Made by a program: the position numbers and the translations under genes
The notes under the pieces: model-generated
Seen by the model: the letters and a program-made list of their open reading frames with translations, nothing else
Told to the model about the DNA's origin: nothing
Database searches by the model: none
Shown here: in pieces, positions 1-5,637 of the stretch
Numbering within the stretch: the first letter of the stretch is position 1
Layout: every line of letters starts with the position of its first letter
Assembly (NCBI GenBank): GCA_900549365.1
Contig: UROD01000041.1
Location: 1-6,715, forward strand
Source of the DNA: an uncultured Rickettsiales bacterium
Lineage (GTDB): Bacteria; Pseudomonadota; Alphaproteobacteria; Rs-D84
Direction: 5' to 3'
DNA: 6,715 nucleotides

Positions 1-1257
1 CAATGGGCGCACAAAGTGAACACGTTGGCGGGGATTCAGGATGTGTATAATCAAACAATGCTGATACGCGACGAAATTCCGTTTGATATTGATGGCTTGG
101 TGATAAAGGTGAACGATGTCGCCCTGCAAGAAAAAATGGGCGCGCGCGCCAACAGCCCGCGGTGGGAGGTTGCTTATAAATTTCCCGCGGCACGTGCGAT
201 AACCACGCTGCACGATATCACGGTTCAGGTTGGGCGTACGGGCGTTTTGACGCCTGTTGCGGAATTGGAGCCAATAAATATCGGTGGTGTTTTGGTGTCG
301 CGCGCGACATTACACAATGCGGACGAAATCGCGCGTCTGGGGGTCAAAATTGGGGACAAGATTATTGTTCAACGCGCGGGCGACGTGATTCCGCAAATTG
401 TTGGCGTGGCAGAAACCGCGCCTGATGCGCGCGAATTTGTATTCCCAACCGTGTGTCCTGTATGTGGCGCGGCGGTTGTCCAAGAACAGGGGCAGGTTGC
501 CCGTCGGTGTGTGAACGCACTGGGGTGTCCGGCGCAACGTATCGGCGAACTGGAACATTTTGTTTCGCGCAAAGGGTTTGATATTGATGGCCTGGGCACA
601 CGCCAGTTGGAATTGTTTATTTCGCGTGGTTGGATTTCGTCGCCCGCGGACATATTTACATTGATTGCGCGCCACGGCGACGCGATAAAAAATCTGGACG
701 GGTTCGGCGATAAATCGGTTGCAAATCTGGACGCAGCGATTGAGCGGGCGCGCGATATTGATTTGCACCGCTTTCTGTTCGCCATTGGTGTGCCAGAGGT
801 TGGCGAGGTTACGTCCAAGATTTTATCGCGTGCATTTGGGAATCTGGACGCAATTCGCAGTGCGCCTGCGTGGAAACTGAAACAGGTTGATGGCATTGGC
901 GATGTTATGGCGGATGAAATTGTTTCGTTTTTTGCCGATACGCATAATGCGCGTGTGCTGGACGAATTGTTGTCGCAGGTTCGGGTGCGCGAATCCGTTG
1001 TGGGCTCTGCCCCAGTGGACAGTCCGATTGCTGGTAAAAAAATTGTTCTGACGGGCACGCTGACAAATTATACACGGGACGCTGCGCGTGAAATTTTGGA
1101 ACGTATGGGCGCACGTGTTCAGAGCAGCGTATCTGCCAAAACAGATATTGTTTTGGCTGGGGCAGATGCGGGTTCAAAATTGACACGCGCAACCGAATTG
1201 GGAATCACAATTTGGGGCGAAGACGATTTAGAAAAATTGATAAAGCCAGAACAATAA
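1..1257 (+). CDS. ligA: NAD-dependent DNA ligase LigA, C-terminal part (5' end outside window)
   Basis: LigA seals nicks in duplex DNA using NAD+ in replication and repair in the cytoplasm. The open frame runs from base 1 (QWAHK...) to TAA at 1255-1257, giving about 417 visible residues of a family usually near 670-700. The N-terminal NAD-binding domain and the KxDG adenylated lysine therefore lie off the left edge. In order are visible: the end of the nucleotidyltransferase domain with FDIDGLVIKV (motif lysine at 106-108) and YKFPAA; the OB fold with QVGRTGVLTPVAELEP, ATLHNADEI and RAGDVIPQ; a four-cysteine zinc finger (Cys codons at 454, 463, 508, 526); helix-hairpin-helix repeats (about 580-980, e.g. 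LDGFGDKS and VDGIGDVMADEI); and a C-terminal BRCT domain (about 1021-1251, GKKIVLTGTL...KTDIVLAG). The GTG at 16 is internal, not the start. All visible family motifs look intact. Confidence 0.97.
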   Translation, partial: QWAHKVNTLAGIQDVYNQTMLIRDEIPFDIDGLVIKVNDVALQEKMGARANSPRWEVAYKFPAARAITTLHDITVQVGRTGVLTPVAELEPINIGGVLVSRATLHNADEIARLGVKIGDKIIVQRAGDVIPQIVGVAETAPDAREFVFPTVCPVCGAAVVQEQGQVARRCVNALGCPAQRIGELEHFVSRKGFDIDGLGTRQLELFISRGWISSPADIFTLIARHGDAIKNLDGFGDKSVANLDAAIERARDIDLHRFLFAIGVPEVGEVTSKILSRAFGNLDAIRSAPAWKLKQVDGIGDVMADEIVSFFADTHNARVLDELLSQVRVRESVVGSAPVDSPIAGKKIVLTGTLTNYTRDAAREILERMGARVQSSVSAKTDIVLAGADAGSKLTRATELGITIWGEDDLEKLIKPEQ

Positions 1258-1281
1258 AAAATGCCCAAATGGGCATTTTTT
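1256..1281. terminator. Bidirectional rho-independent terminator between ligA and the convergent barrel gene
   Basis: This is a perfect 11-bp stem (1256-1266 with 1271-1281) with core GCCC-AAAT-GGGC and a four-base loop at 1267-1270. It has A residues on the left and T residues on the right, so both strands read hairpin plus T-tract. It starts inside the ligA stop codon (TAA 1255-1257) and reaches the first base of the stop triplet of the minus-strand gene (1281-1283). One hairpin therefore serves both convergent genes. Confidence 0.9.
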
Positions 1282-1931
1282 TATTTTAATCCGAATTTGT
1301 ACGCTGCGCCGATATAAATTTCGGTCGCGTCAATTCTGGTTGTTGCGTATTCATTTCCACTGGTTTCAAATTCCAGTTTTCCATAACGTACGTATTTTGC
1401 CCCCAGATTCAAGTCAACACGGTCATTCAGGGCGAAATTTACACCGAACATTGCCTGTAATGATAAATCCAATGTTGAATCAGAAATGTGTGGGGCCGCA
1501 CCGCGAATTTCGCCCCAAATACCGGTCAGTCCAATGCCCAATCCGGCATATGGTTCAACCGCGCCACCAAATGTTTGGTACAGGTATACATTCAGCATAT
1601 TTGACCAAATGTCATAGTCATGTTTTGTGCCATAGCGTGTGAACTTTGCACCGGTATATGCAGTTTCAAATTCAATTTTAACGTTGTCTGTTAAACGATT
1701 CCCAACATTGATGCCAATGGCAAAATTGTCGTCTGTTGGGGTAACGGTTGCGCCACCATGAATATCATGTTTGAACGCAATATGTTCGTTTTTATGCAGG
1801 CGAATCCCCACATAGTTATCGCGATGCGCAGATGTGGCATAACCCGTGTTATAATCATCGTTGTACCAGTCGTCCGCCATTGCAGGCATTACCGCACAGC
1901 AGCCCAATAATAACGCAAATATTTTATGCAT
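1281..1931 (-). CDS. Small outer-membrane beta-barrel protein (opacity/OmpA-barrel-like), function unknown
   Basis: The 216-residue product has a short Sec signal peptide: MHK, then the hydrophobic IFALLLGCCAVM, with signal peptidase I cleavage predicted after Ala-19 (AMA|DDW). The rest is alternating polar/hydrophobic sequence rich in Tyr, Gly and Asn, as in transmembrane beta strands. VEPYAGLGIGL (about 126-135) is typical of eight-stranded opacity/OmpA-like barrels, as is the repeated strand-turn pattern (AIGINVGNRLTDNVKIEFETAY; LNLGAKYVRYGKLEF). The chain ends IYIGAAYKFGLK, close to a C-terminal beta-signal but with two residues after Gly. The start ATG (1929-1931) has purine-rich AGGAAAGGG just upstream. 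It converges on ligA and diverges from the penicillin-binding protein gene. LLGC at 8-11 is a poor lipobox, so a lipoprotein is unlikely. Porin, adhesin or structural roles cannot be told apart here. Confidence 0.85.
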   Translation of the reverse strand: MHKIFALLLGCCAVMPAMADDWYNDDYNTGYATSAHRDNYVGIRLHKNEHIAFKHDIHGGATVTPTDDNFAIGINVGNRLTDNVKIEFETAYTGAKFTRYGTKHDYDIWSNMLNVYLYQTFGGAVEPYAGLGIGLTGIWGEIRGAAPHISDSTLDLSLQAMFGVNFALNDRVDLNLGAKYVRYGKLEFETSGNEYATTRIDATEIYIGAAYKFGLK

Positions 1932-1966
1932 AGTGTTTTTCCCTTTCCTAAAATTCCTATACGGGG

Positions 1967-1996
1967 ATTATAATTATAAAATCTGGCATAACGCAA
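1967..1996 (-). promoter_or_regulatory. Predicted sigma-70-type promoter for the small barrel gene
   Basis: On the minus strand a -35 TTGCGT (1991-1996) is followed after 18 bp by -10 TATAAT (1967-1972), with a second overlapping TATAAT at 1973-1978. The predicted start is near 1960, about 30 nt before the ATG at 1931. The -10 region sits within the perfect 12-bp palindrome TTATAATTATAA (1968-1979), so which hexamer is used cannot be decided by eye. Confidence 0.6.
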
Positions 1997-2000
1997 GTTG

Positions 2001-2013
2001 TTTGTGATATAAT
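2001..2013 (+). promoter_or_regulatory. Predicted extended -10 promoter for the penicillin-binding protein gene
   Basis: TTTGTGATATAAT contains a perfect extended -10 (TGA-TATAAT, 2005-2013). No recognisable -35 lies at 16-18 bp spacing, as is common for extended -10 promoters. The predicted start near 2020 gives a leader of about 23 nt with Shine-Dalgarno AGGGGG (2031-2036) six bases before the GTG at 2043. The same 13-mer recurs at 3838-3850 ahead of the next gene. It lies about 12 bp from the -35 of the divergent promoter, so the two could interfere or be co-regulated. Confidence 0.6.
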
Positions 2014-2042
2014 TCCACTAAACCAAGGGCAGGGGGTATTAC

Positions 2043-3806
2043 GTGTCGCGACAACAAAACATAGATACAGCACCAGAAAAAAAACGTCCATCATGGCGGT
2101 GGCGGCTGGTTTTGTTGCTGATGAATCTGGTTTTAGTTGGTGTGGCGGCGGTTGCGGTGTACCTGACGATTATATTTTTACAGATGCCATCATTGGACGC
2201 AATATTGCACGAAACACGCCCCGCAGCAGTGGTGTTTTTAGATAAAAATGGCGAAGAAATTCGCAGCGCAGGACGTATTATGGGAACGCCGGTATCTGTG
2301 GAAACTTTGCCCCCGCATGTATGGCAGGCGATTGTTGCAATAGAAGACAAGCGTTTTTTTGAACATGGCCCAATAGATATGCGTGGAATTACGCGCGCGA
2401 TGTTGTCGAATGCTGTTCATGGTCGTATTGCGGCGGGCGGTTCGTCCATAACGCAACAGACGGCAAAAAACATATTCTTGTCCCGTGAAAAAAAGATTTC
2501 GCGCAAGGCCCAAGAACTGATTTTGTCATATTGGTTGGAAAATCGTTTTGATAAAAATCAGGTTTTGGATTTGTATATGAACCGTGTGTCGTTGGTTGGT
2601 GGTATGCGTGGGATTGATGCGGCGTCGCGTGTAATGTTTCAAACGCCAGCAAATAAAATGACAATCGCACAGGCCGCGCAAATTGCCGCAATGTTAAAAG
2701 CACCAACATCGTACAGCCCACTGAAAAATCCCGAGCGTAATATTAAACGCGCACGTGTCGTGTTACAGGAAATGGTACGCCAAGGTTATATCACACTGAA
2801 TCAGGCACGCGCCGCCGCGCGCGATTTGTCACCCGCCACGCCCGCGCCAGATACAAATATATATCGCTATTGGACAGATTTTGTTCTGGACGAGGTTCGG
2901 TCGCGGATTGGCGCACTGGATTCTGATTTGCTGGTTTATACCACGCTTGATATGAAATTACAGGAACGTGTTGCCACGATTTTACCCGCACATACCGATA
3001 AATATCAGGGGGCCGTTGTCGCAATGACACCATCTGGGGCGGTGCGTGCAATGGTTGGTGGCACAGATTATCAGACCAGCCAGTTTAACCGCGCAACAAC
3101 TATGCGCCAACCCGGCAGTTCTTTCAAACCGGTTGTGTATCTGGTTGCGCTGGAACACGGTATGACGCCAGATTCGTATGTCAACGATTCTCCATTTGCG
3201 ATTGGCGACTATAATCCAAAAAATTACAACGAACGCTATTATGGCGATATCACATTGGCAACAGCATTTGCAAAAAGTGTAAATTCCGTGCCACTGAAAT
3301 TGACTGAAACGTATGGTATTGATTCCGTGTTGGATATGGCGGGGCGTTTGGGGGTTGGAACAAAATTACGCCGCGAATATTCAACCGTGCTGGGCGCATC
3401 AGAAATGTCGTTGGTTGATTTGACGACGATTTATGCCGTTATCTGGAATAATGGCGCATCGGTACGTCCGTATTCAATCACGAAAATAACCGACCCGCGT
3501 GGCAATGTTTTATACGCACGCAACCCGTCTGACGCATTACAGGTCTTGCAGCCCCAGACGGTGGAATATATGACGGATTTATTGGCCGATGTTGTCGTCC
3601 GTGGTACGGGGCGTCGCGCGAATGCGACGGGCGTTTTGGGTGGCAAAACAGGAACCAGTAATAATAACCGTGACGCGTGGTTTGTTGGCGCAGTGCGCGA
3701 TTTGGTCATTGGTGTTTGGGTTGGTAATGATGATTTTTCACCTATGTCGTCTAAAATTACAGGTGGTACAATCCCCGCTGAAATTTTCCACGATATTGTG
3801 AAATAG
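2043..3806 (+). CDS. Class A penicillin-binding protein (bifunctional peptidoglycan glycosyltransferase/transpeptidase), minimal form
   Basis: This inner-membrane enzyme polymerises lipid II into glycan strands and crosslinks the peptides in the periplasm. The 587 residues contain a basic cytoplasmic tail (1-20), one transmembrane helix (about 21-46), a GT51 glycosyltransferase domain (about 85-260) and a transpeptidase domain (about 320-570). GT51 motifs are EDKRFFEH with the catalytic Glu-101, GGSSITQQTAKN (132-143), RKAQELILSYWLE with the second Glu-158, and NRVSLVGGMRGIDAAS. Transpeptidase motifs are SSFK (nucleophile Ser-359, Lys-362), SVN (412-414) and KTG (535-537). The GTG start is set by AGGGGG six bases upstream and by the good tail-plus-helix N-terminus. 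It is much shorter than typical 700-850 residue PBP1A/1B, with little room for an inserted OB-like domain and no C-terminal extension. Family is certain; whether PBP1A- or PbpC-like is not. A 51-bp gap with its own promoter follows. Confidence 0.95.
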   Translation: MSRQQNIDTAPEKKRPSWRWRLVLLLMNLVLVGVAAVAVYLTIIFLQMPSLDAILHETRPAAVVFLDKNGEEIRSAGRIMGTPVSVETLPPHVWQAIVAIEDKRFFEHGPIDMRGITRAMLSNAVHGRIAAGGSSITQQTAKNIFLSREKKISRKAQELILSYWLENRFDKNQVLDLYMNRVSLVGGMRGIDAASRVMFQTPANKMTIAQAAQIAAMLKAPTSYSPLKNPERNIKRARVVLQEMVRQGYITLNQARAAARDLSPATPAPDTNIYRYWTDFVLDEVRSRIGALDSDLLVYTTLDMKLQERVATILPAHTDKYQGAVVAMTPSGAVRAMVGGTDYQTSQFNRATTMRQPGSSFKPVVYLVALEHGMTPDSYVNDSPFAIGDYNPKNYNERYYGDITLATAFAKSVNSVPLKLTETYGIDSVLDMAGRLGVGTKLRREYSTVLGASEMSLVDLTTIYAVIWNNGASVRPYSITKITDPRGNVLYARNPSDALQVLQPQTVEYMTDLLADVVVRGTGRRANATGVLGGKTGTSNNNRDAWFVGAVRDLVIGVWVGNDDFSPMSSKITGGTIPAEIFHDIVK

Positions 3807-3837
3807 TTCTGTAAAATCTGTTTTTATCGGTGCGCGA

Positions 3838-3850
3838 TTTGTGATATAAT
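3838..3850 (+). promoter_or_regulatory. Predicted extended -10 promoter placing the transcript start at the ATG of the next gene
   Basis: TTTGTGATATAAT repeats exactly the 13-mer at 2001-2013. TATAAT is at 3845-3850 with the extended TG at 3842-3843; the -35 region (about 3821-3827, T-rich) is weak. Only seven bases (ACTAACC) separate the -10 from the ATG at 3858, so the usual start distance falls on or next to the A of ATG. No Shine-Dalgarno sequence lies in this gap, which predicts a leaderless mRNA. Confidence 0.55.
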
Positions 3851-3857
3851 ACTAACC

Positions 3858-4835
3858 ATGAAAGGAAGCAAATTTTTATTTTTGTTGCCGGTTTTGTCTG
3901 TCCTGATGGGCGGCACGGCACACGCAAACTGGCAATATGACGGCGAATATATCGGCGACGGTTGGTATGCCGACGATGGTGCACGCTTTACTATATCTGT
4001 GCGTGGGGGCGCGTCATATGGTACGGCAAAAATTCAAAATGATGTCGGCGCATTGTCGAACGAATATTGGTATAATCCGACCGATGGCATGGTTGTCACG
4101 GCGGCGTATTATGACAGTTTGACCACCGAACAACAGGCCGCATTCAAATTCGCGGGTATTGGCGAATTGGGCGATGTCAAGGCCAAGGAAAACTATTCTG
4201 AATATTCATTTGCCGCGGGCGCATCAATTGGCTGGGTATTGCCAAATCGTCCCCAGTGGCGTTTGGAATTGGGCTGGGATCACATCAGCGAAAGTGAATA
4301 TAACGCTGCCCCATTGTTTGATGGGGATTTGGCCCTGACTGGTGGTGATGTGTCTGGGCTGGTTATTCAGGTTCAGTCCGGTGCGGTTCAATCGAAAATT
4401 ACCACCGACATCATCAGCGCAATGGCGTTCTATGATTTCTTTGACGGATTGCAAAAGCCGACACATACATTGATTCCATACATCGGTTTTGGTGCGGGCT
4501 ATGTCGACAGTAAAACAACATTAAATCTGTCGGATTTGTATGGCGACTTGTCAACATCGGTTGATTTGCAGAATTTTGGTAAATTGGACGATTACAAGGT
4601 ATTACAGTTCTATCGTTCGGAACATGATACATCAACGATTGCGGGTGTGGTGTCCTTGGGTGCGTCGTATGGTTTGTCGGAAACAATGTTCTTGGATTTT
4701 GGCGTGCGTGCAGCATACGTGCCGCGTATTAAATGGACGTTGACAAATTCGGACAATTCACGCGAACGTGATTGGTTCAGTGCCAAAGATATGGTGTACA
4801 TCAACGCCATGTTGGGACTGCGATTTGAATTCTAA
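3858..4835 (+). CDS. Outer-membrane beta-barrel protein, function unknown
   Basis: The 325-residue product starts with a clear Sec signal peptide (MKGSKFLFLLPVLSVLMGG, cleavage predicted after Ala-23, AHA|NWQ). The mature chain alternates strand-like segments with acidic loops and ends MLGLRFEF, a textbook C-terminal beta-signal with terminal Phe for the Bam machinery. TLIPYIGFGAGYVDSKT (204-220) matches the strand seen in opacity-like and rickettsial surface-antigen barrels, and resembles PYAGLGIGL in the barrel at 1281-1931. The two may therefore be distant relatives rather than recent duplicates. The ATG is the only usable start: no ATG, GTG or TTG lies in frame between the upstream TAG (3804-3806) and 3858. 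No Shine-Dalgarno precedes it, so leaderless translation is likely. A terminator follows directly. Long loops (about 60-115, 150-180, 220-260) could be surface-exposed. The specific role is unknown. Confidence 0.87.
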   Translation: MKGSKFLFLLPVLSVLMGGTAHANWQYDGEYIGDGWYADDGARFTISVRGGASYGTAKIQNDVGALSNEYWYNPTDGMVVTAAYYDSLTTEQQAAFKFAGIGELGDVKAKENYSEYSFAAGASIGWVLPNRPQWRLELGWDHISESEYNAAPLFDGDLALTGGDVSGLVIQVQSGAVQSKITTDIISAMAFYDFFDGLQKPTHTLIPYIGFGAGYVDSKTTLNLSDLYGDLSTSVDLQNFGKLDDYKVLQFYRSEHDTSTIAGVVSLGASYGLSETMFLDFGVRAAYVPRIKWTLTNSDNSRERDWFSAKDMVYINAMLGLRFEF

Positions 4836-4861
4836 AAACGGGGCGACACCCCGTTTTTTTA
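4834..4861 (+). terminator. Rho-independent terminator after the 325-residue barrel gene, also usable from the minus side
   Basis: A 10-bp perfect stem (4834-4843 with 4849-4858; core ACGGGG / CCCCGT) with loop CGACA is followed by a run of seven T (4854-4860). It overlaps the TAA at 4833-4835. The minus strand also reads hairpin plus five T, so it can stop the convergent cysteine-rich operon, whose last stop lies 10 bp away at 4871-4873. Confidence 0.92.
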
Positions 4862-4870
4862 GGCACCGTT

Positions 4871-5137
4871 TTAGTTACCGTAATGGCAATCGTTGGTATA
4901 TGTATACATGCCGGTGTGATCACTATGTGTTTGACCAGATGGAATATAACATGATGTAATACCACTGGTATTATCGGCGACAGATGTACCATTACTGGGG
5001 CATATTACACAATCAGCAGATGACAAGTAATATCCGGTATTACAGGATGTATATGTTCTGGTCGTTTCAACACAATCTGCATATACACTGCCAACATACA
5101 GCACACCCAGTGCCATAAAAACAGGAAATAATTTCAT
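4871..5137 (-). CDS. Small exported cysteine-rich protein with CxxGYY...CxxCP module, function unknown
   Basis: The 88-residue product carries a signal peptide cleaved after Ala-20 (VYA|DC), leaving 68 residues with six cysteines (22, 32, 43, 46, 63, 84), consistent with three disulfides in the periplasm or outside. It holds the module CNTGYYLSSADCVICPSNGT (32-51), like EGF/GCC-type cysteine repeats, then ITSCYIPSG (60-68) and TGMYTYTNDCHYG (75-87). I recall similar modules, often tandemly repeated in large surface proteins, in uncultured gut Alphaproteobacteria; this was not checked. Here there is a single module. Its start has a near-perfect Shine-Dalgarno (AAGGAGGA, about 5141-5148) that lies inside the end of the upstream gene, one base before this ATG, so translation is probably coupled. 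Both proteins share C-x2-G-[YW]-Y and G-x-Y-T...C elements. The function is not inferable. Confidence 0.82.
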   Translation of the reverse strand: MKLFPVFMALGVLYVGSVYADCVETTRTYTSCNTGYYLSSADCVICPSNGTSVADNTSGITSCYIPSGQTHSDHTGMYTYTNDCHYGN

Positions 5138-5138
5138 T

Positions 5139-5504
5139 TTATCCTCCTTGTGATATATTGCAGTGACAAGCGCCCCCGTTGTCTGATTGCGAGAGCGTAT
5201 AGCACGCGATAGTTGTTGCAGTTCCGGAACAGGTTCCGTATTCTTGGGTGTATGTGCCCTTGATGTCGGTCCCAGTTGTTGATTCGCGTCTGCACGTGGT
5301 GCTGTTTATGGCGGCATACCACCCGTCGGGACATTTAACCCCTGGGCCTGTGGTGCCAGTAGGGCAACAACATCCGGTTTCGTTGCCTAATAAATCTATG
5401 CATTGGGCTATGCTCATACAAGAAGGTGCCGCCTGTGTCATGGTTGGAAATATTGCAATTGCACATACCGGAATAAGGGTTATGGGAAGCATTAGTTTTT
5501 TCAT
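5139..5504 (-). CDS. Exported cysteine-rich protein, first gene of a two-gene operon, function unknown
   Basis: The 121-residue product has a classical signal peptide (MKK, then LMLPITLIPVCAIAIF, cleavage predicted after Ala-25, TQA|APSC). The mature 96 residues contain eleven cysteines (29, 35, 45, 46, 47, 58, 71, 92, 101, 113, 115), including a CCC triplet. Readable elements are CPDGWYAAINSTTC (58-71, C-x2-G-W-Y...C) and GTYTQEYGTC (83-92), which match elements in the downstream gene, so the two are probably paralogous modules. The odd cysteine number leaves one free thiol or an intermolecular disulfide. Shine-Dalgarno CAGGAG (5513-5518) is eight bases before the ATG (5502-5504). The final Gly-Gly codons double as the Shine-Dalgarno of the next gene. 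A terminator-like hairpin and a structured RNA lie immediately upstream, suggesting regulated expression. No metal-binding or enzymatic motif is recognised. Confidence 0.78.
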   Translation of the reverse strand: MKKLMLPITLIPVCAIAIFPTMTQAAPSCMSIAQCIDLLGNETGCCCPTGTTGPGVKCPDGWYAAINSTTCRRESTTGTDIKGTYTQEYGTCSGTATTIACYTLSQSDNGGACHCNISQGG

Positions 5505-5531
5505 TAGTCAATCTCCTGTATTGTTGTGGTT

Positions 5532-5558
5532 AACAAAAACCACCAAACATTTGGTGGT
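5532..5558 (-). terminator. Rho-independent terminator at the end of the structured RNA, 28 nt before the cysteine-rich operon
   Basis: ACCACCAAA (5550-5558 on the minus strand) pairs perfectly with TTTGGTGGT (5539-5547), giving a 9-bp stem with a two-base loop (or 8 bp with four), followed on the minus strand by TTTTTGTT. No T-tract follows on the plus strand, so it acts in the minus direction. It ends only 28 nt before the ATG at 5504, leaving little room for another promoter. Transcription of the operon from the promoter at 5754-5782 must therefore pass through it. Confidence 0.75.
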
Positions 5559-5637
5559 CAGGAGGTTGAGAACAATTGTTGGAAATTGTGTCGCGTATTG
5601 AATATTCCGCGAACCCTCCTGACCTATAAATCAGGAG
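5556..5637 (-). promoter_or_regulatory. Candidate RNA switch with mutually exclusive helices
   Basis: On the minus-strand RNA, CUCCUGA (5631-5637) can pair with UCAGGAG (5616-5622) to form a local hairpin with an eight-base loop. The same UCAGGAG, as part of GGUCAGGAGG (5615-5624), can instead pair with the perfectly complementary CCUCCUGACC (5556-5565). The second option takes the first three bases of the terminator's 5' arm (5556-5558), weakening that stem. This is the arrangement expected of an attenuator. It is inferred from pairing only. Confidence 0.42.

Noticed and set aside
16..1257. GTG at 16 as the start of the ligase gene
   Set aside because: The frame is open back to base 1 and the known LigA sequence continues upstream; the visible part lacks the N-terminal catalytic lysine, so the gene runs in from outside.
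1281..1931. The 216-residue barrel as a lipoprotein through LLGC at residues 8-11
   Set aside because: Leu at the -2 position is atypical for a lipobox, and a good AMA|D signal peptidase I site follows within the expected length.
3804..3860. TAG read-through fusing the penicillin-binding protein to the outer-membrane barrel
   Set aside because: The two genes are in the same frame with no second stop in the 17 codons between, but the barrel has its own signal peptide and promoter, and a fusion would bury a signal sequence.
5248..5601. A 117-codon plus-strand frame across the cysteine-rich gene and part of the RNA
   Set aside because: It lacks a ribosome site and signal sequence, and the opposite strand has a clear signal peptide, Shine-Dalgarno and operon partner.
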